In this document: one piece after another, positions 11,986 through 24,030 of the stretch
Layout of the letters: every line of letters begins with the position of its first letter
Position numbering within the stretch: position 1 is the first letter of the stretch
NCBI GenBank assembly: GCA_024195265.1
Contig: JAJLRJ010000014.1
Location: 23,937,009 to 24,001,008 of the forward strand
Origin: Dendrophyllia cribrosa
Taxonomy: Eukaryota; Cnidaria; Anthozoa; Scleractinia; Dendrophylliidae
Length of the DNA stretch: 64,000 nucleotides
Reading direction: 5' to 3'
Notes under the pieces: model-generated
Seen by the model: the letters and a program-made list of their open reading frames with translations, nothing else
Databases searched by the model: none
What the model was told of the DNA's origin: nothing
Translations under genes and position numbers: made by a program

Positions 11986-12313
11986 AATGGAAGGAAGAGT
12001 GGGAAAGATGCTAGTTTGGGATTGATGCAAGGCGTTTCCGCTTGTTTTTCCGCGCTTTTAATACAAACGAAATTTCAAGGACACTTAGGCAGGTGACGAA
12101 CAAAAATCAAAGGCTCCTCAAACGTCGCAGCTGTGCATACAGCGAGTTGTGGATGCACGCAGGAGGTAGCTAAATACTCAAGAAGCTAGAGTTGCTCCCG
12201 GCTATCGCCTTAAGCGACTCTCACGCTTCTTTCGCGCTAAGCTACCTTCCGCGTGCATTCATAACTTGATGTACGCACGCTGCACGTTTACTATTTCTTA
12301 GCTGATACCTCAA

Positions 12314-12477
12314 TAGACCAGTTTCGATATATTAAAATTCAGACTTGGCTCCGAGGCTTGGGGGAATAAAACAAAAGAAATAAATAATTCAACGCTGAAC
12401 CTCAATGTGATTTCTTTTGTTTTATTCCCCCAAGCCTCGGAGCCAAGTGTGAATTTTAATATATCGAAATTGGTCTA
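12314..12477. mobile_element. Foldback MITE, family A (second copy)
   Basis: Inverted repeats begin TAGACCAGTTTCGATATATT and end with the complement; the arms are about 70 bases. The outer 25 bases match the element at 1241-1395, and the inner arm (GAGGCTTGGGGGAATAAAAC) is a diverged version. Confidence 0.8.
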
Positions 12478-12479
12478 TA

Positions 12480-14700
12480 GGCCATTTTCATGATCGCATC
12501 ATTTGCTTCATGATCAACTGCCATAATCCTTAAGATTTTAGTTTTCTCGTGTTAATTAGGGCTATTGTTATTTCAGTTTCACTGGGATTACAAAGCTTTA
12601 ATAAGAAAGGAAAAACAAATGGAATTATGGTTGTTGTAGTAAAATGTACTCCCGCTGCCTCGTTCCCGATCGTCCTCGGCGTGTAATCGAATTTGATCTG
12701 ACGTCAACCGCTGATCGGAAAATGTTTCGTCCCAAACCCCCTCGCTTCGCTTGTTGAGCGCGTTGACGCCCGTAAAAGAGGCTGATTCTTACTAGAAACA
12801 CTAATATAGTACATCCTAGAAAAGTCTTGCTGTGGTTTGAAGTTCCTGTGGTGGAAGAACGGCAAAATCTCACAACAACCAGAAGCTTGTGCTAAGTTCA
12901 GACAAAACACTCGTCCGAGTAATTTCAGGACTTGAAGAACGAAAGGAAAGTCAAATGGAACTACATATTTAATCTTTTAAATGTTTATCGACGAGGCGAC
13001 CATGTCTTTTCAGGCCTAACGAGATGTGTGGTGAATACCCCCGGAGAGCACTTCACAATATAAGTATGCGTTGCCCCTAAGGGTATTGTTTTAGCTAGAG
13101 GCGATTAGATCTGAAATCTATACGCTATAGATTTTGCCTCTAAACAGGGTATGGTTTTGAGCGACTTTACTTTAAAAAGGGGTTCAGGTTTGGCGCTCTT
13201 GATCGGAAATTAAGGAAATGCTTTTTGAAGTGAGGTGCATGACGGAACAAACGAAATTAAGTGTTTACGAAGAATTGATATCAACACGGAAATGGGGTTG
13301 GATAACTTCAGACATGTCATTGTATTTTCACTTAGAGCATTACATGTAACATGTATCATATGAACGGAAGTCTTTTCAGTCTAGTGGAAGGGGAAAAACA
13401 TCTCGGTCTTCAGTAAACAATAGTAATTTGGGACCGATTTAAAATAAGATATGAAAATGAATTATATGTTGTGGCATTAAATGGAATCAGGGATTGAAAA
13501 CCAGACTGTCGACCCGCGACAAAAATATAGACTCACCCGCTGTTCTCCAGAAAACACCAGTTGTGTGATCGTAAACAAAATGAAAAAGAAAAAAACAGGT
13601 CGCAGGAGGAAACGTCAACTGCCAAACCAAAAAGCAAAACTAGCTAAGATAACACAAACTAATTAAAATTCAAGGTATTTAATTTCGATGCTTCATTTCT
13701 TGAAGGGGCATTGACACGTATTTTAGTTATTATTACTTTGACAAGCCAAAACACAAATTTGCATCATTGGAACCTAAAAATAATGGACAAAATGATTGCA
13801 TTGAAACTAAAAAGAAGCGTCTTGGGTTGCGAATGGCCAGGATGGAAATGGACTGAACTTGAATTTTTTTTAAGGTCTTCTCTTGTGTCTTAGAAAAATA
13901 GTTTATAAAATGATTATGGTTTGTTATCTCTTCGAAGAATCACTTGATATTTTCCTATCGGCAATCGCCGTGACATTGCTGGTTCCGTTAAATTTTCTCT
14001 GTACTGATTAAACTATAGACTGAGGCAAGCCCTCGCCAGAAAAACCTGCATCAGCCAATCTTTACAAACAGCAAGTAATGTTTTGAGTGGAACCGGTCAA
14101 ACAAGAATGAGAATCAACGAGAATGCAAGAGAAATTATCAGAGCGCCTGAATGTTAGCGGTTTAAAGTGAGGGAGACTGGTTTGAAGTCCATCGATTCAA
14201 ATTAAGATTTGAGCCAAGTGACTGATTCAAATTCATTTGGGGAACATGCGAGTCAATGACAGCGCGTGAAAGCCAATCTTTTTATCTTCGGTCAGCTCCG
14301 TTCAGTTTTTTTCTCTTTTTACCTGGGTTATGAGTCTTTTATCGATTTATTTGTTATACGGTATTCGAGTCGTTTAAAAACAAATTGCCTGACAAGATTA
14401 GCAACTGTCAAACACCAACTGTTTCCTAAAAGAAATATTTGGGTTCTTTTTTGTAAAGGAAAGATGGCTTCTTGTAGATATGAAATTTCTTTTCTCGTGT
14501 TCAACTCGACCACTGGAAGAGAAATTTTATATGGCCACTCAACTGTGTATAATCTTCTATTTTTAAATAACACTTTATTTTCAGTCGGCAGAGTTTTTAA
14601 CTCATGTTGTGGTTTTTGATTACATCTTAAGGGTATGACAGGAATGAAAGAAAATAGCTTTGCATATATGAGAGGAAGGAGCTAAAAATCACGAATATTC
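12480..14700. other. Intergenic sequence, nothing recognised
   Basis: AT-rich unique-looking DNA between the NEK 5' side and the first tyrosinase. Several ORFs of 60-117 codons occur (for example 13481-13666 and 14266-14619), but none has family motifs, splice context or a plausible codon pattern. Confidence 0.5.
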
Positions 14701-14730
14701 TACGGCGGGAAGCTTGGGACGAAATAAGCC

Positions 14731-17700
14731 ATGTACCCATGTCACGGTCTGAGCGTCCTCGGTCTGCGCTGTTTACTGATAGGTCTTTTCTTGACGTCAT
14801 TTCCGGTTAGTGTCGACGGAACACGCTTGGATAGCAAGAAAAAGGGTAAGTTATGGACAATCACACCTTGAGACTGATCCGTAAAGGAAGCATCCCTAAA
14901 ATGTTAGTTACAAAAATAAAACAGACATTGAAGTTTGCTACACAACTATTATATATTACATTGAAAAGTCATAAGAACACTCCAATAGCAGGAAAGAGTT
15001 TAGTTTAAATGTATTCTTTGTTACATCGAAGAGGTAACTTTCCAAATGTCAGCATGTAACACTGAATTTTCTCGCTTTGTCCCCAGAAATGCCTACTTCT
15101 TCAATCAAATCAACAGTGGAAGCTTTATCTTTGAGATTTTTCCAGGCAGCCAAACAAAATAAAGGTAGGCACGTGCGAAGGTTTCCAACGCATTATCTAG
15201 AAAGGAACAGTTTCCCGCCGAAATAAGAAACTTCGGTTACCTAGTTTCGTTTAAGTTATATTGCCAAATGCCAACAAACTATAAAAGCGAAACAGAAGTA
15301 GTAGTTTGGATTGCAGCTCATCAAATTTGCTTTCGTGACGAGCGGTCAAGAAATAACGCGTTGTGATTAGCTAAAAAAATCTCGTGCCACTTTCTCAACC
15401 AATCAAAACCAAATTTGAGTTTTCTAGCTGTTATTTTGTTTCTATAAATTATATTTCTTAGCTTTTTGCGCTTTCGCGATTTTTAGTTCGAACTATTTCA
15501 AAATATAAAAGTAAGCTTATAGCAAATTCATAGCCATACTCATTAAAACAATATACGACTCAGTTTCAGCCGGGACATTGTTCCTTACTTTTCAAATAAA
15601 TTTCGGCCTGTTACTGATCCTTTCAGAGATACAGACAATTTAAGGATGATGATAATGATTATAATGATTATAAGATCATGGTGGTGATGAGTTTTTCATA
15701 TCTTCGTATTTTAACTTGAACTACAGTGGAATCCCGTGAATACGACCACCGATGGGCCATACTCCTTTGACCATGCATCATATATTTGCAGTAGCTCCAG
15801 TTTGGTCCTATTTAAAATACATTAAAGCTAAATCTGATTCCGAGTGAGCCTTAGCCTTTTTTTATCTTAACAGGGTCTGGTTTACCTCCACGAGTACAGC
15901 TTTCAATAGTTATACCGAGTACCTCTACTGTTAGATCCAGGAATTTCCTTTTACTGAAGACCTTTGTTCAGCGCCTTGTACAAGAATTCAGTGTATCCCC
16001 CTCAGGAACAAGGGTTGCCATGGTAACTCACTCGTCAGCTCCGCGTCTAGCTTTTAAGTGGAATCAGTTTATTAACATTGAATGTACTTTGAAGGGCATC
16101 TCATCTGTTAGGTAAACACTCAAAATACAGTTGACCCTCCCAAAAACGACCACCCAAAATTGCAAACCAAAGATCAGATTCCAGAGGCCGGACTCACGAA
16201 ACCCTCCTAAGTTAAGACATATTCTAAGTATTGTTTCTTAACAATAGTCTATTGTCAATTTCAACAATAGGCTATTGTTAAGAAACAATACCTAGGATAT
16301 GTCTTGACTTAGGATGGCTTCGTCAATCCGGCCCCAGAGGTCTAAACCTTGAGTCGTATTCACACCCCTCACATTGCCCAGTTTGCGCTTGAAGTGACGT
16401 CAGAATATCGCGAGTGGTCGCTTACCGTATGTTAAAACAATAGGAACATTCAAACCGCCACCAGCGTTGAAAGTGGGGCGGTCGTTTACTATCTCCAAGT
16501 GAGCGTTTTATAAATCTGATCGAAACGGTTTATCTGTCGTTTAAACGTCGAAACCACGTCATTTTCAAACCTATCGTTAATTAGATCGAAAAACGTTGTT
16601 TTTCTTTAAGTTGAAGTCCACCAGTATTTTTTCATATTATTTAAAAAAGAACTTTTATTCAGCTTCGCCAGTCTTGACATGGACACCACAACAGCTGGCA
16701 ACAATTACTGTGGGCCCATGTCTCTCTGGTTACTAAGGGCTGATTACTATTAGGGCTGGTTACTAAGGGCTGGTTACTTCACTAAGGGTTGGTTACTAAG
16801 GGCTGGTGTCCACTAGCGACGTATTCGGTAGAGGAGTCGCAGTTGGAAGAGTAAGGAGCCTTACGTTCTAGTGTAAATCGAAAAACGGAATCGCAATCGG
16901 AATCGCAATCGGAATCGGAAGCTCCACAGAATCGGAATCGGAAGGATCAAAAGGTTTCCTTTTTCTTCCGATTCCGTTTCTGCTTCAATCGCTTACTATC
17001 TGCTTCCGTCGTTTTGATTTCCACTTGATCGTAACTTTCTTGCGATTCCGATTCCGCTTCCGTCGCTTACGTCGCTTGTGGGAACCAGTCCTAACTTCTA
17101 CTATTTCCTTTCTTCCGTAGATTTACGGCAGGACAAGGATCCCCTTTAGATCATGTACTCAACTTTGTAAAAACAAACCTGTATTCACAAGTGATAAAGA
17201 AAAGAGAGAAGCTTACAGCCCACCGAATTTTATTCATCATAGCAGAGAGTAGCTCTTTTAATTCTACAACGACGACCGCTCTTCCCGCCAAAACACTGAA
17301 AGATAATGGAGTGGAAGTGTTTATTTTGATAGTTGGCAAGCACGTGACTAACAACGAGCCAAATAAGGTTGCCAGCAAGCCATTTAAAACTCACATGTTC
17401 CGTGTTAGCTCCTATCCAGATCTCTCCAGACTTTCTAAGGCTTTCAGACGGAAAGGTAAATAACAAATAGAAAATGTGTGTATGCTTCTGCGCATGCGCA
17501 GGTAAGTGCGTGTGCGTGCTGATGTAAGAGTTCTGTGAGTTTGGTATTTATATGGTTCGGTTTACTCGGAATAGGAGGAATTGTATTATTGGAAAATTTT
17601 TGGCTTACGTGAAATATAAAGAATAGACCATTTTCCAGTTGTCTTCTTAGTATCCTGGCCTTTGAGTGAAAGCGAGGTTGAAGTTGACCCTGTTATAATA

Positions 17701-19187
17701 CAGACCTTGGAGCTTTTCAAATGTAAATTTAGCTAGTTAGCATGAGAACAGCATTATTAACATATAAATGGCAGAAAGGTTGGTATCAAAGCAAAGTCAC
17801 CTCCAGCCTCGCTTCCACTCGAAGGCAAGGTCACCAAGCACACTATTGCGTTATTTTAGGAGCTATTCATTCACTTGGACTAGGCAGAATAGTGTTCTTT
17901 TGGGAAAATTTTTGGGGTTCTTTTGAAAAGAGCATTTAATTTACTCGGAATAGTCAAAATTGCGTTTTTGGAAAAAGTTTTTTGGTTTACACGGTATTGG
18001 CAGAATTGTGTTCTTTTGGCGGGGATTGCTATGTTTTATATGCCCTTATTTGTAAGTCTGAACTTGAAAATCCAGAATAATCCCAAACTGATCTTTCTAA
18101 AAACTGATCAAATCAACTTCAATCGTTCCTAGTATAAGATTATGAATATAAAAGGTGAAATTTTGTTAAACTGAGAAATGAAAATTCCATTTCTCCAGGA
18201 TTCAATCACAGCTGTTCTGTCGAAGGAATAGTTTACGATGAATGCAACCGACGTTGTCTCTGTAAAGACCAACAACCCACTGATTGCTATAGAATAAGAA
18301 AAGACTTCATAGAAATGTCCTTTGATGAGCGGCGTCGTTACGTGAGGGCCTTTAAAACAGTATCCATGGAAACACCTTATAGAAGGACCTACGATCTCCT
18401 CACTGTTCTTCATCCCATGTACTTCAAAACTATTCACGGAAAAAAGTTCTTCTTTCCTTGGCATCGATGGTACCTCTCTGTCTTCGAAAATCTTCTGCGT
18501 CACGTAGACTGCCGTGTTACCGTGCCTTACTGGAACTGGGCCCGCGCCGTGTCACACAACCACTTGTGGCGTCACACAGGCATTCAGGATATTTGGAATC
18601 GGGGATCTCACGGCCTTGGCGGCAACGGTGAATCTCGGACAGGTTGTGTTCGTAGTGGGCCTTTTAAGGAAGGGAAATGGTCATTACCAACTTGGTTAGA
18701 TTCCGACTGCTTGTCCAGAGAATTCGATTACGATACAGATTTGCCAGGGCAACGCTACGTCAAGAACCTAAACAAAATTCCTTGGAATCAATTTAGCAAG
18801 TTTGAAGCTGCTATTAATCGTATGCATAATGATTTACATGATGCCGTCGGTGGTACCATGTCGCTAAACGAATCCGCCGTGGCACCCGAGTTCTGGTGTC
18901 ATCACTCATTTCTGGACAAAATCTGGTCAAACTGGCAGGACAATGGCCCAAAATATAAATTTGCTTACTACAGGAGCATAAACAAAACGTTACCAGGAGG
19001 GACACGCTTCGGTTGGGAGTTTATGGACCTTCAGAATCAGCCCCACTGTGTAAGGGTCCTATACGAGGAGAAAATAACCACAGGAACCGAGGAACAAAGA
19101 CGTAACCATAGTAACGAAGATAATGACGATGATGGTGACAATGATAACTATAACGATGACGATGACGATGACGATGAGAAAAAATAA
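14731..19187 (+). CDS. Secreted vWA-tyrosinase fusion protein, copy 1, 5 coding exons, 584 aa
   Basis: Exons 14731-14845, 15087-15164, 15874-16111, 17121-17455, 18199-19187 (TAA); all GT-AG, phases 1,1,2,1. Residues 1 to about 29 are a signal peptide (LLIGLFLTSF). About 70-250 form a vWA fold: RVQLSIVI strand, LKTFVQRLVQEF helix, GTRVAMVTHSS, RILFIIAES, GVEVFILIVG. Residues 256-292 form a Cys-rich linker, CNRRCLCKD. The tyrosinase domain follows, with copper-A His327, His335, His344 in HGKKFFFPWHRWYL and copper-B His465, His469, His491 in FWCHHSFLD. The tail is Asp/Asn-rich. Tyrosinases oxidise phenols to quinones with a type-3 dicopper site. The vWA lacks the MIDAS DxSxS (PSTST instead). The protein is probably extracellular. 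The fusion is read directly from phase-matched exons but lacks transcript proof. Confidence 0.88.
15202..15586. repeat. Interspersed repeat family D (GTCCCG ends), copy 1
   Basis: Left end AAAGGAACAGTTTCCCGCCG; right end GCCGGGACATTGTTCCTT, an imperfect inverted match. The interior shares TTATATTGCCAAATGCCA, AGCGGTCAAGAAAT and GCCGGGACA blocks with copies at 24155-25446, 30624-30915 and 49323-49942. Located in intron 2 of tyrosinase copy 1. Confidence 0.7.
15722..15766 (+). mobile_element. Pogo-like MITE end fragment
   Basis: TACAGTGGAATCCCGTGAAT followed by ACCACCGATGGGCCAT matches the left end of the element at 2612-2781. No right end is visible. Confidence 0.5.
16188..16333. mobile_element. 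Foldback MITE with 7-8 bp target duplication
   Basis: Long arms starting CCGGACTCACGAAACC and closing with the near complement. The interior arm is TAAGTATTGTTTCTTAACAA. It is flanked by direct CCAGAGG on both sides (16181-16187 and 16334-16340), which suggests a hAT-like 7-8 bp duplication. It lies in intron 3 of tyrosinase copy 1. Confidence 0.75.
16726..16799 (+). repeat. Short GGTTACTAAGGGCT minisatellite
   Basis: About five imperfect units of GGTTACTAAGGGCT of 14-20 bases each, abutting the next MITE. Confidence 0.7.
16800..17091. mobile_element. Harbinger-type MITE, 292 bp, next to an exon
   Basis: Ends GGGCTGGTGTCCACTAGCGA and the near complement, with TAA on both sides (16797-16799, 17092-17094). 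The interior is full of GGAATCGGAATCG repeats and their complement. Its right end is 29 bases before tyrosinase copy 1 exon 4, so it supplies much of the sequence near the acceptor. Confidence 0.75.
17550..18030 (+). repeat. Degenerate short repeats in tyrosinase copy 1 intron 4
   Basis: Four imperfect blocks contain TTTACTCGGAATAG, a GTTCTTTTGG-like motif and GGAAAATTTTTGG, at about 17553, 17878, 17931 and 17985. No coding signal is seen. Confidence 0.5.
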
Positions 19188-21015
19188 CAACAATCTTCAA
19201 TTACAATATTTTTTAGAAATTTGTTTATTAACAAATATCGAACGAATCGCCGTCTGGTAGTTGGTTGGCAAACCGTTAAATATTCTGTAAAAAATTCAAA
19301 ACTTTGTTTATAAACGAAAGTCGAAGGCGCTTTCAATCAGCAGTGCAAGCACGTGATGTCGGCTGATCACTTTACATACTGCGTAAAGCCCACAAGTTAA
19401 GCCTGATCTGTTGACACATCATTAACTTTTACTGAATACTTTTATATTAATATTTTTACTATTTAACTCCATTCAGTCTCACCAAGACATGTTCGAGCAA
19501 ACGAACCCACAAAAGTCACAAAACGACGAGGTGTAAGAATAGTCCTAGTTGCTTCATGCGGAAACCGGGTGAAGCGTCCGCCGAGTGGGTTACCTGTAGC
19601 TCGTGTATGACTTTACCTTACAGTTTTTTAAGCGTTTAAATTAATTAAGACTATTTAGTACTGATTGTTGGCAGGGCTGAAAAACGACTGCGCATGCGTG
19701 TATTTGACGCCGTGATCGGCTCGATCGGCGTGATTTTGTGTTTCAACCGAACAAAGAATCTTCGTAGAGCAATACCGTCGTTCTGCAGTTATTTTTGTCT
19801 CCTTCTAGTTGTTGTTTTTCCCGACGCGGTTAATTTGTGTTCCTACAGTCACACTTTAGTGGTCCTGTTAAAACATGGGGGTTAGAAAACTGATAAAAGG
19901 TAAGAAATTTTAAAACATAGCATCATTGCTCCACGAAACTTGAATCTTATGAGCCGATGTCATGTAAGCATATATTCATTCCTTATCCTAATTTCGATAA
20001 TTAATGTGGCCTTTTAGCATCAAAATAGGGAACAGAAAACACAAAGGAAATTAAATTAACGTCGTCTTAACTTATCGACTCAAACAACCTTTCTCTGCTG
20101 GGAAAATATTAGCTTGTTCATTTCAAGTTTATGGCGCCGGAGATTCAAACTCTGCGAGCAGAGCTATAAATATACATTTGTGTAAGCTTAAGTTAAGCTT
20201 AATATGCTGCAAACTTCAACTGTTCCGATAGAAAATGAATACAAGCAGTACCGAAGAAAATTCCCAGTCGCATATCAGATTTTATTGGATCTGAAATCGT
20301 AATTATTGATTAATAACATAAACTTTAATAAAGTAACCCAATTTATTAATTTACACGACCCACAAGCTGTATTTAACTGCTGTAAATCCAAACAAGAAAA
20401 AAGCAGAGTAAAACACAATGAAAAGGCATCAGATCAATAAAAAACAGCCAGTGAAATGCTGACTTTGGAATTTCTCACGTCTGGTGGTGATCCATAAGCA
20501 AGCGCTGCTTCTCTCGTTCAAAACTTCTTCTTTTAGAGACAGCTGTTTTCTAAATTCATTAAGGTAAACATACTTCAAGTATACAGTTTTTGTCTAAACA
20601 TATAAAGAATTTGTTAAGAAAAGGGACGGAAGAAATAAAAATATATCAATTTTTATACATTTCATTTAATTATTTATTAAAATGTTTTTTACTTAATTTT
20701 ATTTTTGTAATATAAATCTGATTAATTTTATTAGTAAAAATGTGCTTACTTTATAACCTCTTATAAAATGTTATTATATTGTTTACAAAAGCAAGACACA
20801 TTTTGCAAACAAAAATCAGTTAATAATGACCATACAATCTATCATGTAATCACTGATTTTGTCCATTTTTGTTCGAGTTTTATGAAGAAACCATAATAAT
20901 AGCATAAAATTATGCGGGGCGGGTCATACTTAGACAGGGGATGGAAGAGGACAAAAGAGAAGAAAGAAAACACCTAATGATATTGGTTTTATTTTTTTGG
21001 CTCTTTAACAATTGT

Positions 21016-21618
21016 ACCATATTTCCTGGAATAATAGCCGGGGGCGATTATTAGTTTTCACTCAACAAAGAGGCAATTATTCGAGGGGAGGCGACTAATG
21101 GACTGAGGCGGTTATTTCAAATATTGCTCGCTGGAAGTGCTAATGTGCTAATAGTAAGAGAGTTCCAAAAAATAAATGAAAGAGTGACAAATACATGTGT
21201 GTCACTATATTTGAAAAACTATTTGAAACTGTGCTTTTGTGACTTTTCTGTGATGATTGTTATTGTAATGATTAAATCAAAACTTGTTTCCTACACAAGA
21301 AGTAAAATTCTTAACCTGACTGGGAGGAGGTGAAACAAATCAATCAATCAATCAACCCTTTATTTAACGTGGTCAGTACGCTTAGCTTAAGAGCTAGTAT
21401 CCAGGTATGCCACGAAAATAATGAAGATAAAAGATACAAAATAAAACTTCATTAGAAGTGTATAAATTTAAGATAAGCTATAATTAAAAAACAAGAAGAA
21501 GGGGATGGGGGGGGATTAATTGAGGGAGGTCATTATTTCAAATATTTCCACCAAAGAGTAGCAATTATCTGAGGAGGGTGATTAATCAAGGGACGGCTAT
21601 TATCCTAGAAAATATGGT
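21016..21618. mobile_element. TIR element nested in the 3.5 kb transposon
   Basis: Ends ACCATATTTCCTGGAATAAT and the near complement. Both ends continue into G-rich GATTATTAG/GGCAATTATT blocks. It is itself interrupted by a LINE tail. Confidence 0.65.
21333..21470 (-). mobile_element. CR1-like LINE 3' tail
   Basis: Minus-strand reading gives ACCACGTTAAATAAAGGGTT followed by repeated GATT units, a typical CR1-type 3' terminus. No coding sequence remains. Confidence 0.55.
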
Positions 21619-22128
21619 CCAAATTATTGGGGGCAGATGTAATGTATGGGGGGGGGGGGGGGGGGGGGGACTTCAGATCAATAAAAAACAGCCAGTGACA
21701 TTGTAATGGTTTTATTGTATGCAAGACTGGCAGTATTAGTCAGGGATAGACAGTGGTTGTAAATAAAAAGATATTAATGTATTAAAAAAATGTTATAATA
21801 GTTTCTTTCGGGAGGGTGTACAGGCAGGAGCATAGGGTTAAAAAATGTGAGGGTTTGTCTTAATATCTAACTTATAATATGTGAAAGGCAAAATAGTAAT
21901 ATAGACTAGCAAAAATGCTGACATGCATTTTTATTACCCCATTCAGGTGGATGAAGGACTTGCAACCTATTCCAGGAAAGCAGTGTAAAAGACAAGCACT
22001 AAACAGCTGACAAAAACCACTTTTGTATTAATATATTTAATAAAAAATAAAAATTTTAATAAAACCACATGCTGTACTGTTTGATTTGGTTACCAGAGAA
22101 AGGGGAATCCCCCTTTATTAAAAAGATA

Positions 22129-22790
22129 TTACATATTGTCCAGTTTTGTATTCAGTCCATCAACCAATCTGCCTCTAGTCAAACAAAAACCAATAAAAAA
22201 ACGGGTTTCAGCAGGCTTCAGCAAGATAAAGATAAAGAGCTTTATGTCAAACATGTTTTTCTTTAGCATGATCAATAAAATATAAAAGTAAGACATCACC
22301 CTTTCAAGAGGATTATAACCTTGTACATTTTGGAACAGCTCATCTACTGTTTTGTAGCATTGTTTGTACCACCTCACACCAGAATGATAAGCAGGTACAT
22401 GGGATCCAATACGGTCAAACATTGGAAAACTTCTTTCCGGAATATTTTGGCTGTGTTGCTGGTTTGAGTGGACAGGCGCAAAGGCTGTTGGTTTCGATTG
22501 GTTTCTCGAATATTCCTCCCTGTGCCGCGTACAGGCTCAACCATCCGTGTTTCCGCCAACATATCTCGAAAAAGTCGAACTAAATCTTCTCATTTTCCCT
22601 CTATAATCTTATCCTGTTCGAGTCTTCTTGTGGAACCAGCAAGTTTGTCCATCGGAAAATTCGATAAATTGGGATGAGAGTTGAAGCAACCCGCACAACC
22701 TGCATTTCGCGCCGCGGACTCGTCACTTCGCAGAAAATTTTCAAGCGGTGTACAGCAAAAAAAGTTTGGTGTACAAAACATACGTTGTGT
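22129..22790 (-). pseudogene. Decayed ORF inside transposon, unrecognised
   Basis: The minus strand shows protein-like pieces in adjoining frames: GCAGCFNSHPNLSNFPMDKL, then (after one TGA in the same frame) EDLVRLFRDMLAETRMVEPV, then a shift to HSGVRWYKQCYKTVDELFQN and GYNPLERV. One stop and at least one frameshift break it. The position inside the TIR element suggests a transposase or accessory ORF. The CxxC...FPxDK pattern faintly recalls a THAP zinc finger, but the His/Cys set is not complete enough to call. Confidence 0.4.
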
Positions 22791-23983
22791 CTCTTCAACT
22801 GGACTAACTGTTATGAAAGTTTCGAGCTAAAGTTTGCAGGATAACTCTTGATCTGCATAACAAACGTAGCAGCTTTCACATTTTTTGGAGTGCCGCGAAA
22901 ATTTACTCACGAACGAGCGGACTCGATAACGCTTTTCAACACGAGAACAATTTTTTTAAACGTTCAACACACCCTAATTTTTCTTAAAATAGAATTTTTT
23001 ACTCGAAAATACTGATAAATTTATTATCTTTTTAAAACTGACCTTATCTTTTGAGTTTAAATCCCAAACTACTTTTTCTCCTGAATTGCAGTCATTTTGA
23101 ACCCCCCCGCGCTTGAGCCCACGTTCATTGCCGCGGGCCACTGGCGCGTGCGCAGTCGTTTTTCAGCCCTGTCCTGATTGTTTAGATAATTTTCACGGTT
23201 TAATAAATGATTATAGAATAGGGAGTACTGTAAATATTGTAAGTGATTACATTGTAAGCGGAGTAATATCTCTAATAGTTAGCTTGTGTTGTCCGCTACA
23301 AGATAAGGTAAATATTATGGGTTATGACGCTGCTGGAGTCCGTGACGTAAACTAAAATGGCCTACAAGGTGGCCTCCAAGATGGCGGCCATCTTGGATTT
23401 TACTAAAAATTCAAATTTATTGGAAAAATGTGGAAACTGCAAATATTTTTTGCTAGAGTTGTAAAATAAGATATAATTAAATATTTTGCTGCTTTTGGCA
23501 GCGTTTTATATGTTTATATGTTTCTGTACCTATGACGTCATATCTTAATGTTATAGCAACCGATTGTCGCCAAACTTTACCAAAATGTGTCTCCAGGATA
23601 AATGAACAGCTATTGAAAACTATTTGAGCTAACAATAAATGGTCTTGAAAAACTCGTAGAAAAATATTAAGGAGAGGGTCCACCCAACCTCCCCCCCTTC
23701 CCCCTCCACCCCCTCACTTCTTGTACGTCCGAAGCAACGTTTAAAGAAGGTCTAGATGGCTATTGTCAATAGTTCTTGTTTTTTTTTAAGACTATGCCGC
23801 TTTTGTTCCCAGTTTTACAGACAAAAGAGTCTCCAGCCAACGAACAAAGGAAATGTCCTTAAAAGGAGCGAAAACTCATGCCATTGTCGACCTAAATATC
23901 TAACCGAAAGTTTGACATGCTGAAATTTTGGTTATTTGTTAAATTTTTAGCCATTTCTAATGATAATAATAACAATATTTTAG

Positions 23984-24030
23984 CAGGGAGCCCACTTCAC
24001 CAAAAAGGTGCTCTTCAGTGGGGCCCTGCA
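23984..24030. repeat. Short hairpin
   Basis: GCAGGGAGCCCACTTCACC and its near complement face each other across about nine bases. Possibly the end of an old element. Confidence 0.6.

Larger units (their letters stand above)
19670..23173. mobile_element. DNA transposon, 3.5 kb, 9 bp target duplication
   Basis: The left end reads GGCAGGGCTGAAAAACGACT and the right end is its complement with one extra base; the TIR runs about 28 bases (through GCGCATGCG / CGCGTGCGC). Direct copies of CTGATTGTT flank it exactly (19661-19669 and 23174-23182). An 8-9 bp duplication with a CAGGG-like end fits hAT, P or MULE-type elements; I cannot decide which. The interior has a decayed minus-strand reading frame (22129-22790), a nested MITE and a LINE tail. 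No intact transposase is visible. Confidence 0.85.

Noticed and set aside
14266..14619. 117-codon ORF just upstream of tyrosinase copy 1
   Set aside because: AT-rich, Phe/Leu/Ser-dominated translation with no domain. Copy 2 has no counterpart, so it is probably chance.
18129..18503. 124-codon minus-strand ORF over the tyrosinase exon
   Set aside because: Shadow of tyrosinase copy 1 exon 5. Similar shadows occur at 34719-34988, 35548-35910 and 35598-35855.
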